A stretch of DNA of 64,000 nt. Source: Methanosarcina barkeri 3. Its GTDB lineage: Archaea > Halobacteriota > Methanosarcinia > Methanosarcinales > Methanosarcinaceae. The stretch covers positions 2,728,001 to 2,792,000 of the forward strand of contig NZ_CP009517.1 in the NCBI RefSeq assembly GCF_000970305.1. Reading direction: 5' to 3'. This document shows, one piece after another, positions 55,309-63,700 of the stretch. How positions within the stretch are numbered: position 1 is the stretch's first letter; each line of letters begins with the position of its first letter. The translations under genes and the position numbers were made by a program. Below the pieces are notes generated by a model that saw nothing but the letters and a program-made list of their open reading frames with translations, was not told the DNA's origin and searched no databases.

Positions 55309-55776
55309 ATGATTAATGTTGAGTATATAGAAGGTTCACAAGAGATATTGTATTTAATACAACCTCTGTGGGAGAGACTTAAAGATTATCATCAAAATAA
55401 ATCGAGATATTTTGCAGATAATTATGCGAATAAAAGATTTCAAGATAGAATTAACGAATTAACAGGTGATTCAAAAGTTGGTATGAAAGTTAACTTAGTA
55501 AAAGACAAAGACACAGGACAATATATTGGATACTGCATTAGCACAATTAACAAAGAAATGATAGGGGAAATAGACTCACTGTATGTGGAAAAAGAATATC
55601 GCAAACAAGGGATTGGAAACCAATTGATGGAAAGAGCCCTTGAGTGGCTGGATAAAAATAAGGTAAAATCAAAAATAATCGCCGTAGGAGATGGAAACGA
55701 AAACGTAATCGATTTTTATAATCATTACGGTTTCCATATAAGAAAAATAATTTTAGGACAAGTTTCGAACGCTTAA
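55309..55776 (+). CDS. GNAT-family N-acetyltransferase
   Basis: 155 residues from the ATG at 55309 (MINVEYIEGSQEILYL), which has AAGGA in front; the frame stays open 14 codons upstream. The acetyl-CoA site EYRKQGIGNQLMERAL (R-x2-G-x-G) and the late GDGNENVIDFYNHYGF are typical. The substrate is unknown. Codons are more A/T-rich than in neighbouring genes, suggesting recent gain, perhaps from Firmicutes. Its last residues and stop codon lie in a perfect 20-bp tandem duplication. Confidence 0.88.
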   Translation: MINVEYIEGSQEILYLIQPLWERLKDYHQNKSRYFADNYANKRFQDRINELTGDSKVGMKVNLVKDKDTGQYIGYCISTINKEMIGEIDSLYVEKEYRKQGIGNQLMERALEWLDKNKVKSKIIAVGDGNENVIDFYNHYGFHIRKIILGQVSNA

Positions 55777-55798
55777 TGCAAGTTTCGAACGCTTAATG
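55759..55798. repeat. 20-bp duplication spanning a stop codon
   Basis: CAAGTTTCGAACGCTTAATG occurs twice back to back (55759-55778 and 55779-55798). The first copy codes the end of the acetyltransferase, QVSNA-stop; the second is untranslated. Confidence 0.95.
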
Positions 55799-55804
55799 AT
55801 CTTT

Positions 55805-55895
55805 AGAGGACTTCGATAAACCTCTGATTTCAACATATTACTTATATATTCATTATAAGCAACTAGCCAAAAAGCTGGGTTTATCGAAGTCCTCT
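55805..55895. terminator. Inverted repeat between convergent genes
   Basis: AGAGGACTTCGATAAACC at 55805-55822 is exactly repeated in inverse at 55878-55895. The right arm is the coding 3' end of the ABC ATPase gene, so the left arm is an inverted copy of that gene end placed after the acetyltransferase. The 18-bp stem could fold in both transcripts with a 55-nt loop and act in termination or antisense pairing. Confidence 0.55.
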
Positions 55896-56650
55896 TTAGT
55901 TGTTCCATCCTTAATCCGAACCACTCTCGAACACTCCTTTGCGACTTCGGGGTCGTGCGTCACAACAAGAATTGTCTGCCCTTTTTCACTCAATTCTTTA
56001 AAAACTCGTACAATCGAGTCTCTGGTTTTACTGTCCACCTCACCTGTAGGTTCGTCAGCCAGGATAACAGCAGGCTTATTCGCAAGTGCCCTGGCAATAG
56101 AGACTCTCTGCTGTTCGCCTCCGGATAATTCCGAAGGCTTATGGGAAAGCCGGTCTCCAAGTCCAAGTTCTTCTAGCAGTGCCTTTGCCCTTTCTTCCCT
56201 TTCTTTTTTAGGCACCCTGGAAAAACGCATGGAAAGCTCCACATTTTCAAGCGCAGAAAGGGTCGGAATCAGATTATAGTGCTGGAAGATAAAACCGATT
56301 TTTTCTCTTCTCACACGAGGAAGCAGTTTTTCAGGCACAGATGTGAGATCCGTCCCGTCAAGAATGATTTTTCCGTCAGTCGCTTTTTCAAGTGTACCTA
56401 TAAGGGCGAGAAGAGTTGATTTCCCGGAACCTGAGGGCCCCATTATCGCAAGAAGTTCACCTTTTCTTACGGTTATGCAGGCACAGCGAAGGGCGTGAAC
56501 AGGAATTTTGCCCTGAAAATAAGTTTTGGAAAGGTTTTCGACCTGCATTATGATTTTCTGGCCTTTGTTTTCCAAATTGAGAGTAGATTCATCTTTTTCC
56601 AGCTTTCCAGGAGTTTCAAACACCTCCTCTTCAACTCTCATTTCAGGCAT
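55853..56650 (-). CDS. MacB/LolD-type ABC transporter ATPase
   Basis: 265 residues. Walker A GPSGSGKST, Q-loop FQHYNLIPTL, signature LSGGEQQRVSIARAL, Walker B VILADEPTGEVDS and H-loop VVTHD are intact. It belongs to the MacB/LolD class that works with FtsX-type permeases. An N-terminal extension of about 30 acidic residues precedes the ATPase core; with the ATG at 56650 the gene overlaps the permease stop by 8 nt (ATGCCTGA). The last codons form one arm of the inverted repeat. Its role is probably release or export of lipids, lipoproteins or peptides at the outer face; the substrate is unknown. Confidence 0.94.
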   Translation of the reverse strand: MPEMRVEEEVFETPGKLEKDESTLNLENKGQKIIMQVENLSKTYFQGKIPVHALRCACITVRKGELLAIMGPSGSGKSTLLALIGTLEKATDGKIILDGTDLTSVPEKLLPRVRREKIGFIFQHYNLIPTLSALENVELSMRFSRVPKKEREERAKALLEELGLGDRLSHKPSELSGGEQQRVSIARALANKPAVILADEPTGEVDSKTRDSIVRVFKELSEKGQTILVVTHDPEVAKECSRVVRIKDGTTKEDFDKPSFLASCL

Positions 56651-57758
56651 GTTTTAAAGCCTCCATAGGGCTCATCTTCGAAGCCCTGTAAGCAGGATAA
56701 AGCCCGGAAAGAGCCCCTATCAATAAGGCGAAGAGCATGGCAATTACAAGAAGCCTGGGCGTTATCAGGAAAAGCATTATCCTCGTGTTCGCAAGCCACG
56801 CATTCATAATATAGACGGCAACGGAACCTACCAGAATTCCGAGGATTCCGCCGAAAAGGCCCATAAATGAAGCTTCTCCAAGCGTGAGGAGTAAAATATC
56901 CCTCGTTTCGGCCCCAATTGCTTTTAAAATTCCGAACTCTCTTGTCCTTTCGGCAACTGACATGAGCATGGTATTCATCACGCAGAGCCCGCCTATGATT
57001 GCTGCAAGAAGTCCTGAACTGATGGTGATTACGCTGAAAATCATAAAGGACTGCCTTGCCTGCACCTCAAGTTCCCCCGGAGAAAGGGTGCTTGTACCTT
57101 TAACGCTTAACTCTATGCGTTTGGAGAGCATTTCGGCATCTATTCGCTCATCAGGCACTGCAAAGATATAGGAAACCGAATTGCCCACATCGTATAGATC
57201 CTGCGCAGTTTCGAGAGGTATAATTACCGCATTGTCAAAAATAGAGCCTGTGTAGTCCAGAATTCCTGCAACGGTAAAATACTTGTCATGGATCTCAAAC
57301 TTGCTTCCTATCTGAAGTTTATATTCCCTCTGTATGTTGCTTCCGACAACAACATCATAGGAATCACCCGGATTGAGAAAACGGCCTGCTTTCAGGTCCA
57401 CGGGATAAAGAGCAACGCTGGATTTTTCCGGGGGAACGCCAAGGATCTGCTTCCCGGTCATTCCCATTTTGTCCTCATCAAAAGTGGTCATTAAGAGCCC
57501 ATACGCATCTTTCACCCCTGCTACTCGGAGGACGTCACTTACCTTATCTTCCGTGAGTCCCCCTCCAAAGACTCCGCTTTCGGAAAAGACACGGATTTTA
57601 TCGCTGGTTACACTCATGGAGCGCTCAAAGGTCTGGTGGAAGTTTTCTGACATCGCACCCATAACTATAACTGCAAAGATTCCAAGTGCAATTCCACAGA
57701 CTGTCAGTGCACTTCTGACCTTCCGGTTCATTATATTTCGGATGATGAGGTCAAACAT
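56643..57758 (-). CDS. FtsX/MacB-type ABC permease
   Basis: 371 residues with the four-helix FtsX/MacB layout: one helix at the N-terminus (about 15-40), a large outer domain of the MacB periplasmic-core type (about 45-245), and three helices at the end (about 250-275, 295-325, 335-360). The helix-connecting sequence VAERTREFGILKAIGAETRDILLLTLGEASFMGLFGG and the ending GLYPAYRASKMSPMEALKHA are diagnostic. It is coupled with the ATPase gene by an 8-nt overlap, with a surface protein gene 72 bp upstream in the same operon. Confidence 0.94.
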   Translation of the reverse strand: MFDLIIRNIMNRKVRSALTVCGIALGIFAVIVMGAMSENFHQTFERSMSVTSDKIRVFSESGVFGGGLTEDKVSDVLRVAGVKDAYGLLMTTFDEDKMGMTGKQILGVPPEKSSVALYPVDLKAGRFLNPGDSYDVVVGSNIQREYKLQIGSKFEIHDKYFTVAGILDYTGSIFDNAVIIPLETAQDLYDVGNSVSYIFAVPDERIDAEMLSKRIELSVKGTSTLSPGELEVQARQSFMIFSVITISSGLLAAIIGGLCVMNTMLMSVAERTREFGILKAIGAETRDILLLTLGEASFMGLFGGILGILVGSVAVYIMNAWLANTRIMLFLITPRLLVIAMLFALLIGALSGLYPAYRASKMSPMEALKHA

Positions 57759-57830
57759 AATGATCCTGTATTTGAACTCTATACGGTTTTAAGCTGTCAC
57801 GTCAAGAAAGATTTCAAGATTTCAAGGTGT

Positions 57831-59018
57831 TCAAGAACTTTTTTCTCCCTTACTTACAAATAAGATTCCGGCACAGAGAAAGATCTCCAGAACTGTGAGA
57901 AAACTAGATGCTGGGGATTCTTCGGTCGGACTTGCTTCTGCTACCGGTTCAAAGACCCTGAGAACCGTTTCATGGCTATCCAGAGTTTCTCCTTCGGAAT
58001 TCAGCACATAAATCTTTACATTATAATCTCCCTTCGGGACTCCCTGCCAGATTATACCTACCGTGTCTTCTTTTCCCGAAGTCAGGAGATCTGCGGTTTC
58101 CTCAAAAACCTGAACTTTCCCATCTTCAGGCATCAGCACAACCCTCACAATCCCGTCAAAAGGTACCTGGGATTTTCCGACAACAGTAACACTTGCTCCG
58201 TATTCATCCACATCGATATCCCGATCAATAATTTCCACCTTTTCTTTGGCTCTAAAATTCGAGATATAGGCTGCAGTAATATCAGGAGAGTGGGAATGGA
58301 CCTTCAAAAATGCAGTGTAGTTTTTATCTTTCTCGAGCAGTAAAGGCCAGTAGCTTACATTATAATAAGTGCTTGTAATAGGGATGTTTTTCTGCTTTTC
58401 AGAATACAAGATTTCCGTGCCCGATAGAAGTTTCAGGTCAAGATCGATCATACCGGGCTCAGGAGCCTGTATAGTTCTTAAATTAGCAGAGCTTGTAAGA
58501 CTCATTAAAACTGAAGCTTTCTCAGAATCTGCAGAAAAGTCAACAAGTTTAAGTTTTGAAAGGATGGGATTTCGGGAAGAAAACGAAAGTTCTCTCGAGC
58601 TAATGCTTTGACTCCCGTTTTTCACAAGAACCTGCGCTTTATAAGAGTTCCTATCTTTTCCAAAATTGTCCTCAATTTTCCAGAACAGGACTTTTGTAAT
58701 TTCCTGCCCTTCGTTAACAGGCCCTAGAAGAAGAGTTTCGGATTTCAGCAGTTTTTTCTCTGAACTCAAAGTAAAAACGAGAGAGACATTTTCAAGAGGT
58801 TGCTCAAACCTGACTGTAACATCCGAGAGTTCGCAGTCTGAGAAAAAATCCGTGATAACGGCATCTTCCTGTCTTTCCGTCTCAGGGCCTGTCCCATTTA
58901 CTGCTGCGAAAACAGGACTAAGCTCAACACAGAAGATGATCAGGAATAAAAGAACGAAAAAAAAGCAGAAAATAAACTCTCTATGTCTAAAAGAACTTAT
59001 TTCTTCAGGCAAGCTCAA
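57831..59018 (-). CDS. Exported beta-sandwich surface protein with C-terminal membrane helix
   Basis: 395 residues. A membrane helix or signal (about 14-38, FIFCFFFVLLFLIIFCVELSPVFA) precedes three or four repeated domains of about 100 residues rich in beta strands (for example VTVRFEQPLENVSLVFTL, ASVLMSLTSSANLRTI, ASVTVVGKSQVPFDGIVRVVL), and ends with a helix (about 372-390) and KGEKSS. I do not recognise a named family. It is first in the operon with the MacB-type ATPase and permease, so it is likely the extracellular partner or substrate-binding part of that exporter. Confidence 0.75.
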   Translation of the reverse strand: MSLPEEISSFRHREFIFCFFFVLLFLIIFCVELSPVFAAVNGTGPETERQEDAVITDFFSDCELSDVTVRFEQPLENVSLVFTLSSEKKLLKSETLLLGPVNEGQEITKVLFWKIEDNFGKDRNSYKAQVLVKNGSQSISSRELSFSSRNPILSKLKLVDFSADSEKASVLMSLTSSANLRTIQAPEPGMIDLDLKLLSGTEILYSEKQKNIPITSTYYNVSYWPLLLEKDKNYTAFLKVHSHSPDITAAYISNFRAKEKVEIIDRDIDVDEYGASVTVVGKSQVPFDGIVRVVLMPEDGKVQVFEETADLLTSGKEDTVGIIWQGVPKGDYNVKIYVLNSEGETLDSHETVLRVFEPVAEASPTEESPASSFLTVLEIFLCAGILFVSKGEKSS

Positions 59019-59404
59019 GCCCGGCTCCTCCTCCCTTTCAGAAATTTCAGGATAGAAACTTAAGGAACCCGGCTATTCAGGAGTTCTAAACTCTAAACCA
59101 GCCCTTCAGGAGTTCTAAACTCTAAACCAGCCCTTCAGGAGTTCTAAACTCTAAACCAGCCCTTCAGGAGTTCTAAACTCTAAACCAGCCCTTCAGGAGT
59201 TCTAAACTCTAAACCAGCCCTTCAGGAGTTCTAAACTCTAAACCGGCATTCCAGTCTTTTTCTATTATTGGGATATATGTTGGAACCTGTATGTTTAAGT
59301 TTTCATTTTTCTGTAAAAATAAAGGTTTTAAATCCAGTTTTTTTCTGACTTTGCTTTACCTGGTTATTAAAGCTGTCCGAGCCTGATCTCAGTTGATTTG
59401 AGCC
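59019..59404. other. Spacer with minisatellite
   Basis: Contains the 29-bp array (59076-59249) and AT-rich sequence with TATA-like stretches serving the leftward exporter operon. No gene seen. Confidence 0.5.
59076..59249. repeat. 29-bp tandem repeat
   Basis: Six almost identical copies of a 29-bp unit start at 59076, 59105, 59134, 59163, 59192 and 59221. Each contains GAGTTCTAAACTC, an inverted repeat GAGTT/AACTC, so a transcript would carry a row of small hairpins. It lies about 60 bp upstream of the exporter operon. There are no spacers, so it is not CRISPR. Confidence 0.93.
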
Positions 59405-60106
59405 TTAGATCTTTGTCGTAACCCAGGTTCCGCAGGATATGGGAGACTTTTTAATTGCTTCTCCATCGAGAACTTCTTCAAGCATGGCAGGGTTTCGGGC
59501 ATCCATGACAAGAGCGTCGAGTTTACAGCGCTCGATAATTTTTGCGGCTACAGGGTCAACAGGAGATTTGGAGCCTGCTTTCATCTCTATTGCCATGACT
59601 ATGTTTATAAGTTTCTCAGGAGAGATTTTATCGTATTTTACTGCCGAAGGGTCACAGTTAGGGTCCGAGGAGTAAACTCCATCAATAGATGTTGCAATTG
59701 CTAGCAGGTCCGCACGCAGGAACTCCGCAAGAATTGCAGCAACGGCATCCGTTGTCTGGCCAGGAGTAACTCCTCCCATAACAACTACCTTTCCTGGACG
59801 GATAGCCTTTGAGGCCTCAAGATAATTTGCAGGAATTTCCGGACAAGAATCGGGCCCAAGGGCTGCAGCAAGAAGGCGTGCATTCAGGCGAGTAATTTCG
59901 ATACCTATGTAGTCGCAGGTCACTTCATCGGCGCCAACTGCCCTTGCAGTGTCAATGTAGTTCCTTGCCGCTTCCCCTCCTCCGGCTACCACAAGCAGAG
60001 TATGCTTTTTCGAGAGCTTACGGAGAACATCCGCGTATTTTAAAAAACGTTCAGGATCAAGATTTTTTGCGAGAATTGAACCGCCTAATGAGAGTACTAT
60101 GAGCAT
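59405..60106 (-). CDS. pyrH: UMP kinase
   Basis: UMP + ATP to UDP + ADP in pyrimidine nucleotide synthesis. At 233 residues it is the archaeal, shorter form of the amino-acid-kinase fold. Motifs: LSLGGSILAKN at the start, VVAGGGEAARNYIDTARAVGAD, VVMGGVTPGQTTDAVAAILAE and IATSIDGVYSSDPNCDPSAVKYDKIS. A TATA-like CATTTAAAAA about 40 bp upstream gives a short leader. Monocistronic. Confidence 0.95.
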   Translation of the reverse strand: MLIVLSLGGSILAKNLDPERFLKYADVLRKLSKKHTLLVVAGGGEAARNYIDTARAVGADEVTCDYIGIEITRLNARLLAAALGPDSCPEIPANYLEASKAIRPGKVVVMGGVTPGQTTDAVAAILAEFLRADLLAIATSIDGVYSSDPNCDPSAVKYDKISPEKLINIVMAIEMKAGSKSPVDPVAAKIIERCKLDALVMDARNPAMLEEVLDGEAIKKSPISCGTWVTTKI

Positions 60107-60231
60107 GATGATCTCTACACATTAACAATTCGGATTTTTAAATGTATCGCTGAACATTTTTTCATTAAGTTACCAAATAATCTTTTCTGTACTGCAATAC
60201 CAATAAGAATCAAGAATAAATTGCCATAAAG

Positions 60232-60274
60232 TATTTATAATACGTAATATTCAACATAACTGACTAATCAGTCA
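60232..60274 (+). promoter_or_regulatory. tetR promoter and operator
   Basis: TATTTATAATAC at 60232-60243 is a TATA box; the expected start, about 25 bp later, lies inside TGACT-AATC-AGTCA (60261-60274). This is closely related to the perfect palindrome before the aldo-keto reductase gene, so the TetR-type protein probably represses its own gene here. Confidence 0.6.
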
Positions 60275-60290
60275 ATCGTAGAGATAATAC

Positions 60291-60869
60291 ATGAAAGAAC
60301 AAGTAAAAGATAAAAGAGCAGCCATTCTGGAAGCAGCCCTGAAACTCTTCACAGAAAGAGGCTTCCACGGTACATCCACTGCCCAAATTTCAAAAGAAGC
60401 AGGTGTAGCCACAGGTACGCTTTTTAACTATTTTCCTACAAAGGAAGATCTTATCAACAGCCTGTATTTTGAGGTAAAGGGAGAGTTAAGCCGCAATATG
60501 GGAAGAGAAATTAAGGCACAGAGTACCTTCAAAGATAAATTAAAAAAAATATGGTCAAATTTAGTCAAATGGGGAGTAGAAAATCAGGAAGAATTCCTTT
60601 TTGTCGGGCAGTTCTGCTCATCTCCCTATATCACAAAATTTACACGTGATGAAGTGATGAAAGAGTATGTCTTCCTCCATAATCTAGTGGACGAAGGAAT
60701 AAAAAAGGGAGAGATCAGAGATTATTCTGCGGAACTTGCCATTGCAATGTTTTATCAGGGTAGCAGGACGGTAGTGAATCTCATCCTTGATTCAGACTCG
60801 TCACTGGATAAAAATAAGGCTTTAGAAGAGGGATTTGAAATTATTTGGAGGGGGCTGGCCGATAAATAA
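60291..60869 (+). CDS. TetR/AcrR-family repressor
   Basis: 192 residues. The N-terminal helix-turn-helix (about 8-55; RAAILEAALKLFTERGFHGTSTAQISKEAGVATGTLFNYFPTKEDLINSLYFE) is of full TetR type; the C-terminal ligand domain (about 60-190) is helical with two tryptophan-rich segments. The ATG has no strong ribosome binding site, so the message may have a very short leader. Related palindromes lie before this gene and before the aldo-keto reductase gene, so it likely controls both. The ligand is unknown; TetR proteins are far more common in bacteria, which hints at acquisition. Confidence 0.93.
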   Translation: MKEQVKDKRAAILEAALKLFTERGFHGTSTAQISKEAGVATGTLFNYFPTKEDLINSLYFEVKGELSRNMGREIKAQSTFKDKLKKIWSNLVKWGVENQEEFLFVGQFCSSPYITKFTRDEVMKEYVFLHNLVDEGIKKGEIRDYSAELAIAMFYQGSRTVVNLILDSDSSLDKNKALEEGFEIIWRGLADK

Positions 60870-60917
60870 TTTTTTCATCCTACTTATGAGTAAGTAATCA
60901 ATCAGATATTGAGCAAA

Positions 60918-60959
60918 TAGTTATATAATATTAACAGTATTGATTGACTGATCAGTCAA
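60918..60959 (+). promoter_or_regulatory. Aldo-keto reductase promoter and TetR operator
   Basis: TTATATAATATT at about 60921-60932 is TATA-like; TTGACTGATCAGTCAA at 60944-60959 is a perfect 16-bp palindrome lying over the expected start. A weaker related site, GTGG-CCAGTCAATCAC, occurs at 61036-61051. The leader to the reductase gene would be about 210 nt. Confidence 0.6.
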
Positions 60960-61062
60960 AAACGGAATTCCATTATATGATGAGATTACCCATATTATGA
61001 TCTCATTTTGCAATCAGCATTTCACTCCACATGTGAGTGGCCAGTCAATCACATACAAAAAT

Positions 61063-61094
61063 TAACGACTTATTTGTCTAACGACTTATTTGTC
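61063..61094. repeat. 16-bp direct duplication in reductase leader
   Basis: TAACGACTTATTTGTC occurs twice in tandem, 61063-61078 and 61079-61094, and the second copy is followed by GTAAAATTA. It may be part of a control site or simple slippage. Confidence 0.8.
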
Positions 61095-61164
61095 GTAAAA
61101 TTAGGCGTTAACCAAAAGTCAATCAGAAGCAAATAAAATAACTCAAAATTTAGGAGAGAGAAAA

Positions 61165-62364
61165 ATGCTGTATAGAAAGGTTCCGAAGAATGGAGATGAA
61201 CTTTCGATACTTGGATTCGGATGCATGCGCCTTCCAATGAAAGAAGACGGTAGTATAGATGAAGAAAGAGCCACTAAGCAGGTACGCTATGCAATCGATC
61301 ACGGAGTAAACTATATTGATACAGCATGGCCCTATCACATGGAACAGAGCGAACCTTTTTTAGGTCGTGCTCTTACTGACGGGTATAGAGAAAAGGTTAA
61401 ACTCGCAACAAAGTTACCTTCCTGGCTTATAGAGAGCCGGGAGGATATGGATAAGTTCTTAAATGCTCAATTGGAGAAACTTAAAACAGACCATATAGAC
61501 TATTACCTTATCCATGCTCTAGTTGGTGAACTGTGGGACAATGTTAGAAAGCTGGGTGTAGCTGATTTCCTTGACAAAGCCAAAGCTGACGGCCGCATAA
61601 TTAATGCAGGTTTTTCTTTCCATGGTTCGGGAGAGGACTTCAATCGGATAGTGGATGCCTATGACTGGGACTTTTGTCAGATCCAGTACAACTTCCTGGA
61701 CGAAAAGAACCAGGCGGGTACCAGAGGTTTGGAATATGCAGCTTCAAAAGGCCTTGGAGTAATTATTATGGAGCCCCTGCGTGGAGGAAACCTCACAAAC
61801 CCTGTGCCTCCTGCTGTGAAAGAGATATGGGATGGAGCCCCTGCAAAGAGAACCGCTGCAGAATGGGCTCTTCGATGGGTATGGAACCATCCAGAAGTCA
61901 CGGTTGTCCTTTCCGGGATGAATGAGGAAACACATATTGAAGAGAACCTGAAGGTGGCAGATGAAGCTTACCCGAACTCTCTGACTGAAACCGAACTACA
62001 GCTAATAAAGAAAGTAGAGCAGAAGTACCGTGAACTTATGAAAGTAGGCTGTACGGGATGTAGATATTGTATGCCCTGTCCATCAGGAGTGGATATTCCA
62101 TTATGTTTCGAAATGTACAACAACGTGTACATGTCCGGCAACGCAGACGAGACAAAGTTCTTTTATGCTGCAAGGCTGGGTGGTATTTTAGGTGGAGATC
62201 CCGGATTTGCATCGCAGTGCGTACAATGTGGGGAGTGCCTTGAGAAATGCCCCCAGCACCTTGATATCCCAACGGTTCTCGAATCCGTTATAGAAGAACT
62301 TGAAGGCTCTGACCTGGAAGAAAGAGTTGTCATGGTAAAGCAACTGTTCAAGAAGCAAACTTAA
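61165..62364 (+). CDS. Aldo/keto reductase with 4Fe-4S ferredoxin domain
   Basis: 399 residues. The N-terminal (beta/alpha)8 aldo-keto reductase domain (about 1-285) keeps the catalytic set: Asp in YIDTAWPYH, Tyr in the same segment, Lys in LATKLPSW and His in YYLIHAL. The C-terminal domain (about 290-370) has two cysteine clusters, CTGCRYCMPCPSGVDIP (about 294) and CVQCGECLEKCPQHLDIP (about 351), for Fe-S clusters. Electron flow between ferredoxin and a carbonyl substrate is likely. The ATG follows AGGAGAGAG. It is probably repressed by the upstream TetR protein. Confidence 0.95.
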   Translation: MLYRKVPKNGDELSILGFGCMRLPMKEDGSIDEERATKQVRYAIDHGVNYIDTAWPYHMEQSEPFLGRALTDGYREKVKLATKLPSWLIESREDMDKFLNAQLEKLKTDHIDYYLIHALVGELWDNVRKLGVADFLDKAKADGRIINAGFSFHGSGEDFNRIVDAYDWDFCQIQYNFLDEKNQAGTRGLEYAASKGLGVIIMEPLRGGNLTNPVPPAVKEIWDGAPAKRTAAEWALRWVWNHPEVTVVLSGMNEETHIEENLKVADEAYPNSLTETELQLIKKVEQKYRELMKVGCTGCRYCMPCPSGVDIPLCFEMYNNVYMSGNADETKFFYAARLGGILGGDPGFASQCVQCGECLEKCPQHLDIPTVLESVIEELEGSDLEERVVMVKQLFKKQT

Positions 62365-62674
62365 AAGTGAAGCGAAAACAACTCTAAGTGCCAAAAAACG
62401 AGGATATTGTTTAAGCCGACTTTATAGGAAAACTAAACAATATTTCCATTTTTCGATGCTATCTTCATGTTTGAATTATATTCATTCAGCCGTAGAATTT
62501 TAAAATAATTACCTCAATTGCAAAACAACAATCGGATAACTCTGAGAATCAAGTTTGTGTGAGTATAGCTCGAAACTCTAAAGAGTTCCCAGAAGAATAA
62601 ATTGTTATCCAAAAACTTGATATTTAAATTGTTTACTCCTAAATCATTTAATTCTTTTAAGCAAAGGTTAATAC
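62365..62674. other. Spacer before larB
   Basis: A 310-bp AT-rich spacer. GATATTTAAATTG at about 62618-62630 may be the larB TATA box. AACTC-TAAA-GAGTT at 62573-62586 is a small hairpin. No gene seen. Confidence 0.4.
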
Positions 62675-63481
62675 ATGGATCTTATTGACATACTTAAGGC
62701 TGTTAAGGAAGGAAAAATGGATCTTGAGACTGCGGAGAAGCAGGCTCAAGGCCTGGGTTTTGTCTCCTATATGGATATAGCAAAGCTTGATTCCCACAGG
62801 AAAAGCAGAACAGGAGTAATCGAAGCTATTCTTGCTGATTGTAAAGATCCTGATGATGTAGTAGAAATTGCAAGAGTCATGGTTTTAGAGAGCAAAAGAG
62901 CCCTTATCACACGGGTTCTACCAGGGCATCTGGAAGCCTTAAAGCAGGCCTTTGGTCAGGATAAACTTGAATGGAACAGCAGGGCCCGCACAGTTGTTGT
63001 CCATGACGGGACGCCTGCACCCAGAACCGGTGGGGTCGTAGGATTCGTTTCAGCAGGTACGGCAGATATTCCGGCTGCGGAAGAAGCAAGGGTTGTAGCT
63101 TCAGAAATGGGTTGTGAGACAGTTGCAGTTTATGATGTGGGAGTTGCAGGAATTCACAGGCTTATCCCGGCACTGGATAAACTAAAAGCCAGGATGCCAG
63201 GAGCAATTGTCGTTGCAGCCGGAAGGGAAGGAACGCTTCCAACAGTAGTTTCGGGATTAGTTGATGTACCTGTAATCGGGCTTCCGGTTTCGACAGGCTA
63301 CGGAGCAGGTGGAAGAGGAGAAGCTGCCCTGCTGGCAATGCTCCAATCCTGTTCTACACTTGCAGTTGTGAATATTGATGCAGGCTTTGTTGCAGGAGCA
63401 TATGCAGCCAGAATTGCAAACATGATTGCAGCTGCCTACACACATGGCAAAGAAGGCGAGACAGAGCAGACAAGAGAGTGA
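62675..63481 (+). CDS. larB: LarB, nicotinic acid adenine dinucleotide carboxylase/hydrolase
   Basis: Carboxylates the pyridinium ring of nicotinic acid adenine dinucleotide and cleaves it, giving P2CMN, the first step toward the nickel-pincer nucleotide cofactor of lactate racemase-type enzymes. The 268-residue protein has a helical N-terminus (about 1-60; LDSHRKSRTGVIEAIL) and a PurE-like domain (about 115-255) with FVSAGTADIPAAEEARVVASEMG, YDVGVAGIHRL and GLPVSTGYGAGGRGEAALLAMLQSC. larC follows on the same strand 219 bp later. Its last seven codons are the start of a 55-bp tandem repeat. Confidence 0.93.
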   Translation: MDLIDILKAVKEGKMDLETAEKQAQGLGFVSYMDIAKLDSHRKSRTGVIEAILADCKDPDDVVEIARVMVLESKRALITRVLPGHLEALKQAFGQDKLEWNSRARTVVVHDGTPAPRTGGVVGFVSAGTADIPAAEEARVVASEMGCETVAVYDVGVAGIHRLIPALDKLKARMPGAIVVAAGREGTLPTVVSGLVDVPVIGLPVSTGYGAGGRGEAALLAMLQSCSTLAVVNIDAGFVAGAYAARIANMIAAAYTHGKEGETEQTRE

Positions 63482-63660
63482 TAAGGGAATAAAAAGGAAT
63501 AAGAAACGGAATAAGACAGAGCAGACAAGAGAGTAATAAGGGAATAAAAAGGAATAAGAAACGGAATAAGACAGAGCAGACAAGAGAGTGATAAGGGAAT
63601 AAAAAGGAATAAGAAACGGAATGAAAAAGAATAAGAAACGGAATAAAAAGGAATAAAAAA
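63460..63660. repeat. 55-bp tandem repeat spanning the larB stop
   Basis: Three 55-bp units start at 63460, 63515 and 63570. The first includes the end of larB (ETEQTRE-stop), so the coding end and stop codon have been duplicated downstream; the stop reads TGA, TAA and TGA in the three copies. The array trails off into shorter GGAATAAAAAG-type repeats to about 63660, just before larC. Confidence 0.93.
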
Positions 63661-63700
63661 GGGAATAAAGTAAAGAAATCGAAACTCAGGAAAGAACTTT

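Noticed and set aside
59076-59249. CRISPR-like array with 29-bp repeats
   Set aside because: Copies touch each other without spacers, no cas genes in the window.
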